Below are positions 5,579 to 9,038 of a stretch of DNA of 9,038 bases, piece by piece. Below the pieces are notes generated by a model. The model was not told where the DNA came from and did not search any database. It saw only the letters and a list, made by a program, of their open reading frames with translations. The DNA is taken from NCBI GenBank assembly GCA_030838265.1, contig JAUTXA010000115.1, positions 1-9,038 on the forward strand. The letters are read 5' to 3'. How positions within the stretch are numbered: position 1 is the stretch's first letter; each line of letters begins with the position of its first letter. Source of the stretch: Actinomycetota bacterium. GTDB lineage: Bacteria > Actinomycetota > Acidimicrobiia > Acidimicrobiales > BP-101. Both the position numbers and the translations under genes were made by a program.

Positions 5579-7792
5579 GTGCGCAAGAAGCTGATCGTCA
5601 TCCTGTCTGTCCTCGCCGTGCTCGTCACGGGACTGGGCATCGCCCGAGCTGAGGGCGACGATTCCGAGACGTACTTCGAGAAGAGCGGCGTCGGTCCGGC
5701 CTTCGAGCACGGCATGGGTGGCCTCGGCCTCGCCGTCAGCGGGGCGGGCGAAGCCAGCGGGAGCGCCTATCAGGTGACCCCCCAGAGCGCGAGCGGCGGG
5801 CCGGCGTTCAGCTTCTTCCCCGATCAGGAGATGCCCTGCTCGATGGAGAAGGACGGCCTGTTGATCGGCTGCGGCCAGGCCGTCGAGCCCGAGGTCAAGT
5901 CGGCACCCGACGGCACCATCTTCGTCACCGCTCAGGACGGCACCCCCGGTGGCAACCTGGCTTGGCGCCGGGATCCGGGCAGCTTCTCCTACACCCAGCT
6001 CGACAAGCCCGACGGGCTTCCGGTCGTGGGCAACGCGTCCGGACTGACCGGCGGTGGCGGCGACAACGAGCTGGCCATCAGCTCGGCTGATGCCAACGGC
6101 AACTACCGCGTCTACGTCTCGAGCCTCATGTCGCTCGTCACCAACGGCGTCAGCGTCTCGACCGACCGGGGCAACACCTGGTTCTTCAACCCGGTGGCCT
6201 CGAACTTCGCCGGCGTCGACCGCCAGTGGCTGGCCGCGTCCGGTGAGAAGACCGTGTACCTGGCGTACCACGACCTCTACCTGAAGTCGATCTTCATGAA
6301 CCGCAGCGACGACGGCGGCATCACGTGGGGCCCGCCCCAAGAGATGTTCGACACCTCGAACATGGAGAACGCCACCGGCGCCGGGGCCAGCGCCCAAGGG
6401 GTGGGCGCCGGTGTGGGCGCCGGCAACTGGCAGTCGAACCTCGTGGCCTTCCCCGACGGCGGCGTGGCCCTCGCCTACCTCCGGCCCGCCGATGCCGATC
6501 CCTGCCTGAGCAGCACGGCCACGACCTGCCCGCCCCGTCCCCGCAACCAGGTCTGGGTCGCCACGACCGACACGTCGGGCAACAACCCGCAGAACCGGCT
6601 GGTCGGAACGCTTCCCGGCAGCACCGCCGGGGTTCTGTTCCCCTCGGTCGCCGTCGACCGGGCCGGCAACCTCTACGTGGTCCAGACCAACGGCAGCGAC
6701 ATCTTCTACTCCCACAGCACCGACCGGGGCGCCACGTGGAGCCCCTTCGTCGATGTGACCGCCTCGGCTCCGGCCGCCACGTCTGACTCGTCGCTCTTCC
6801 CTTACATCGTCGCCGGCTCAGCCGGGAAGGCGGCGATCGGCTGGCTCGGCGCCGCCGGACCCAACAACGACAGCTCCGATTGGACGACCCAGTTCGCCGA
6901 AACCACGGACGGCCTGGCCGACACGCCCACGTTCACCGTGGCCCGCGCCAGCAACCATGTCGTGCACCACGGCGTGGTGTGCCTCGGTGGGTTGAGCTGC
7001 AACACGGCTGATCCGACGGGCGCCGGTGGGCGCGAGCTGGCCGAGGTGCTGCAGATGGGCATCACCCGCGACGGCCGGGTGCTGATCTCGTATCCCGACA
7101 ACTCCGACGGCCGCCACTCCTCGGGCTGGGCCTGGGTCGTCGAGCAAAACGCTGGGCCCGGCCTCTACGACGACGTGACACCGGTGCCCCCCGTGCCGCC
7201 GGTGCTGGGCCACCCGACGGCCACCTTCACGGCGACGGGGAGCCTGCCGCTGTACTTCACCAACGACGCCGACGGCCAGGCCGTGACTCCGGCGGCCGGG
7301 TACCAGTTCGACGGCGCCACCATCGCCGGCGCCCTGTCGTCGCTCCCCGGCAGCAAGGGCCACGTCGGCATCATCGGCTACGCCGCCAACTCGACCCCGG
7401 GGACATCGCAACCGGTCGTCTTCCAGACCGGCCCCCTCACCCAGGACACGACGATCGGCGGCAGCCTCGCGTTCGCCCTGTGGGTCCAGAACGAGCTCGG
7501 GAGCAACGGCGCCAGCGAGCTCGACTTCAGCCTGCTCGACGTGGCCAGCGACGGCAGCTCGACCGCCATCTTGGGCCGCACCGTGCAGAACGGTGACGAC
7601 GTGATCGGTGGGGCCACGCCGACCCGGCGGGACTACAGCTACGCCATCGCGGGTGGCTACGTCCTTCCTGCCGGCCACACCCTGCGGATCGAGATGAGCT
7701 TCCCCTACCTGGTCAGCTCGTCGACCCGCTTCTACTACGGCGACGCCACCTACCCGTCGGGCATCACGCTCGGGGTGGGCACCGGCGGCTGA
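5579..7792 (+). CDS. Secreted Asp-box (sialidase-like) beta-propeller protein, copy 2
   Basis: 737-residue paralogue of the upstream gene, exact function unknown. Signal peptide at residues 1-24, likely cleaved after ARA. All three Asp boxes are canonical: STDRGNTW 194-201, SDDGGITW 243-250, STDRGATW 380-387. Cysteine pairs are 87/98, 309/317 and 468/474; only the middle pair differs in spacing from copy 1. The conserved NHVVHHG is at 459-465. A Gly/Ala-rich insertion around 267-282 contains VGAGVGAG and is absent from copy 1. A Pro/Val linker (533-543) precedes the C-terminal beta-rich domain, which ends GVGTGG; no anchor is visible. The GTG at 5579 has GGGGGG (5565-5570) eight bases upstream, and no in-frame ATG lies between it and the previous gene. 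It is probably co-oriented with, and possibly co-transcribed with, copy 1 (91-bp gap). Ligand binding, adhesion or an enzymatic role on polysaccharide remain open. Confidence 0.88.
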   Translation: MRKKLIVILSVLAVLVTGLGIARAEGDDSETYFEKSGVGPAFEHGMGGLGLAVSGAGEASGSAYQVTPQSASGGPAFSFFPDQEMPCSMEKDGLLIGCGQAVEPEVKSAPDGTIFVTAQDGTPGGNLAWRRDPGSFSYTQLDKPDGLPVVGNASGLTGGGGDNELAISSADANGNYRVYVSSLMSLVTNGVSVSTDRGNTWFFNPVASNFAGVDRQWLAASGEKTVYLAYHDLYLKSIFMNRSDDGGITWGPPQEMFDTSNMENATGAGASAQGVGAGVGAGNWQSNLVAFPDGGVALAYLRPADADPCLSSTATTCPPRPRNQVWVATTDTSGNNPQNRLVGTLPGSTAGVLFPSVAVDRAGNLYVVQTNGSDIFYSHSTDRGATWSPFVDVTASAPAATSDSSLFPYIVAGSAGKAAIGWLGAAGPNNDSSDWTTQFAETTDGLADTPTFTVARASNHVVHHGVVCLGGLSCNTADPTGAGGRELAEVLQMGITRDGRVLISYPDNSDGRHSSGWAWVVEQNAGPGLYDDVTPVPPVPPVLGHPTATFTATGSLPLYFTNDADGQAVTPAAGYQFDGATIAGALSSLPGSKGHVGIIGYAANSTPGTSQPVVFQTGPLTQDTTIGGSLAFALWVQNELGSNGASELDFSLLDVASDGSSTAILGRTVQNGDDVIGGATPTRRDYSYAIAGGYVLPAGHTLRIEMSFPYLVSSSTRFYYGDATYPSGITLGVGTGG
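6401..6424 (+). repeat. 12-bp tandem repeat coding for VGAG twice
   Basis: GTGGGCGCCGGT (6401-6412) is followed directly by GTGGGCGCCGGC (6413-6424), differing only in the last base. The unit length is a multiple of three, so frame is kept. It lies in the Gly/Ala-rich insertion that distinguishes copy 2 from copy 1 and probably arose by slippage. Confidence 0.85.
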
Positions 7793-7803
7793 ACGTCTCG
7801 GTC

Positions 7804-7834
7804 GAGCCCTCCCACGGAGCCCCGTGGGAGGCTC
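7804..7834 (+). promoter_or_regulatory. Hairpin that contains the MFS gene's Shine-Dalgarno sequence
   Basis: GAGCCCTCCCACGG (7804-7817) pairs with CCGTGGGAGGCTC (7822-7834): 13 pairs with one bulged C and a four-base loop. It starts 11 nt after the stop of the second propeller gene. The 3' arm holds GGGAGG (7826-7831), the evident ribosome binding site for the ATG at 7841. No T-run follows. It could be a terminator-like structure for the upstream gene, a translational brake on the transporter, or both. Confidence 0.65.
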
Positions 7835-7840
7835 ACGACC

Positions 7841-9038
7841 ATGAGCACCGAGAGTACGAAAAGCGAGGCTGACGAGAGCAGGCGGCTGCCCCGCAACGTC
7901 ATCGTCCTCTCGGGGGTCAGCTTCTTCCAGGACGCGGCGTCCGAGCTGCTGTACCCCGTCCTGCCCCTCTTCCTGACCAGCGCGCGGAGTGTCGGGGGCC
8001 TGGCCGCGCCGGTCGCCGTTGTCGGCCTCATCGAGGGCGTCGCCGAAGCGACCGCTTCGCTCATGCGCGTGGTGTCCGGCCGTCTGGCTGACCGCCGGCA
8101 GCGGCGGCCGCTGGTGGCGGCCGGCTACGGCATCTCGTCGCTCTCGAAGCTGCTGATCGGCTTGGCGACGGGCTGGCCCCTCGTCCTCGTGGCCCGCTTC
8201 TTCGACCGCACGGGCAAAGGGATGCGGGGTTCGCCCCGCGACGCCCTGATCGCGGCCGAGACCACACCCGCCAACCGGGGCCGGGCCTTCGGCTTCCATC
8301 GGGCGGCCGACACCAGCGGTGCCGTCGTCGGGCCCTTGCTCGGACTGGGTCTCTACGAGGCCATGCACCACCACTTCAGGCCGCTGTTCATCTTCGCCTT
8401 CATCCCGGCTGCCATCAGCGTGGGCCTCATCGCCCTCGTCCGCGAGCACCCGAACCCCAACGCGGGCAAGGGGGCGAGGATGAAGGTCGGTGGAGCCAGC
8501 CTCCCCCGCCGCTACTGGCGCGTCGTGGCCCTGCTCGGGCTCTTCGGCCTGGTCAACTTCAGCGATGCCCTGCTGATCCTGCGGGCCAAGGCCCTCGGCC
8601 TCAGCTTCGTCGCCATCATCAGCGCCTACTGCCTCTACAACGTGGCCTATGCCGGACTCAGCTACCCGGCGGGTGTCATCTCCGATCGGATGCCGCGACG
8701 CATCGTGTTCGCCGTCGGCCTGGTGGTGTTCGCCGTGGCCTACCTCGGGCTCGGGCTGGTGACGACGTCGGCATGGGTGTGGGTGCTGCTGCCCCTGTAC
8801 GGCGGTTACACGGCTTTGACCGACGGCGTGGGCAAGGCGTGGATCTCCGATCTCATCCCCGCAGAGAAGGCCGGCACTGGGCTGGGCAACTACCTCGGGA
8901 TCAGCGGTGGCGCCGCCCTGGTTGCCGGCATCTGGGCCGGGTTGACGTGGCACGGGACCGGACGCTTCCCGCTGATCGTGGCCGGCGCCGTGACTCTGCT
9001 GGTGGCCGTCGTCCTGCTGGCCGGCGGGCGCGCCCTCG
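7841..9038 (+). CDS. MFS transporter, first 399 residues (open at the right edge)
   Basis: Integral membrane transporter of the major facilitator superfamily; substrate unknown. The first 17 residues are polar and cytoplasmic. Hydrophobic segments follow from about residue 19 to the edge, in numbers that fit nearly all of a 12-helix protein. The loop 2-3 signature is GRLADRRQRR at 80-89, with a weaker repeat GVISDRMPRR at 278-287 in the second half. FFDRTGKGMRGSPRDALIA at 120-138, after TM4, is typical of a subgroup of bacterial MFS proteins annotated only as MFS transporters. A Lys/Arg-rich central loop (about 201-227) separates the two halves. The ATG at 7841 follows GGGAGG with a nine-base spacing. 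The gene starts 48 nt after the second propeller gene in the same direction. No stop codon is reached in the window, so the C-terminus is missing. Confidence 0.9.
   Translation, partial: MSTESTKSEADESRRLPRNVIVLSGVSFFQDAASELLYPVLPLFLTSARSVGGLAAPVAVVGLIEGVAEATASLMRVVSGRLADRRQRRPLVAAGYGISSLSKLLIGLATGWPLVLVARFFDRTGKGMRGSPRDALIAAETTPANRGRAFGFHRAADTSGAVVGPLLGLGLYEAMHHHFRPLFIFAFIPAAISVGLIALVREHPNPNAGKGARMKVGGASLPRRYWRVVALLGLFGLVNFSDALLILRAKALGLSFVAIISAYCLYNVAYAGLSYPAGVISDRMPRRIVFAVGLVVFAVAYLGLGLVTTSAWVWVLLPLYGGYTALTDGVGKAWISDLIPAEKAGTGLGNYLGISGGAALVAGIWAGLTWHGTGRFPLIVAGAVTLLVAVVLLAGGRAL

Larger units (their letters stand above)
3208..7792 (+). repeat. Tandem duplication: leader plus propeller gene, two copies
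   Basis: Copy 1 runs from about 3208 to 5487 and copy 2 from about 5494 to 7792. The upstream parts align without gaps at an offset of 2286 from 3208 to past 3260; a 2-nt gap then appears before the GTG starts. Inside the genes the proteins align along their whole length with one main insertion in copy 2. By eye roughly three quarters of residues are identical. Sequence after the two stop codons is not similar, so the unit ends at or near the stop. Confidence 0.85.

Noticed and set aside
3295..7792. Active exo-alpha-sialidase (GH33)
   Set aside because: Asp boxes mark the fold, not the activity. The FRIP-like motif and catalytic triad context were not seen.
6818..8953. 711-codon open frame on the minus strand opposite copy 2 and the MFS gene
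   Set aside because: It is an antisense shadow: the plus strand encodes two clear proteins here, and the antisense product is rich in Gly, Arg, Asp and Pro with no domain.

Overview
The window is a GC-rich chromosomal segment, densely packed with genes. Its valine--tRNA ligase is of the type found in Streptomyces and relatives, with GWDDNGLPTERRVQN after the HIGH-like motif. It also has GTG starts and Asp-box secreted proteins. Together these suggest a high-GC actinobacterium; the exact lineage cannot be fixed from the window alone, so this is inference.

Layout: the 5' two thirds of cysS (cysteinyl-tRNA synthetase) lie on the minus strand and run off the left edge (633..1). Only 20 bp away, valS starts on the plus strand (654..3200). 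Then come two tandem paralogous genes for secreted, Asp-box, sialidase-like beta-propeller proteins of 730 and 737 residues (3295..5487 and 5579..7792). Each is preceded by a related leader of about 85-100 nt. A major facilitator superfamily (MFS) transporter gene follows (7841 to the right edge, open at 9038).

The two tRNA synthetases are housekeeping genes. The propeller pair looks like a tandem duplication whose unit included the leader. Both proteins have a signal peptide, three canonical or near-canonical Asp boxes, six cysteines in three close pairs, and a shared C-terminal domain of about 190 residues after a Pro/Thr linker. No cell-wall sorting signal or terminal membrane helix is visible, so secretion is likely and surface attachment is unproven.

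The most interesting non-coding signal is the leader pair. Two successive stem-loops can be drawn at the same aligned positions upstream of both paralogues. Several of the base differences inside the stems keep pairing (A-U to G-U, G-C to G-U). I could not match this to a riboswitch class. A second hairpin, between the second propeller gene and the MFS gene, contains the MFS Shine-Dalgarno sequence in its 3' arm and could control its translation. No CRISPR array, tRNA, rRNA, integrase or insertion sequence was seen. All gaps between genes are under 100 bases.
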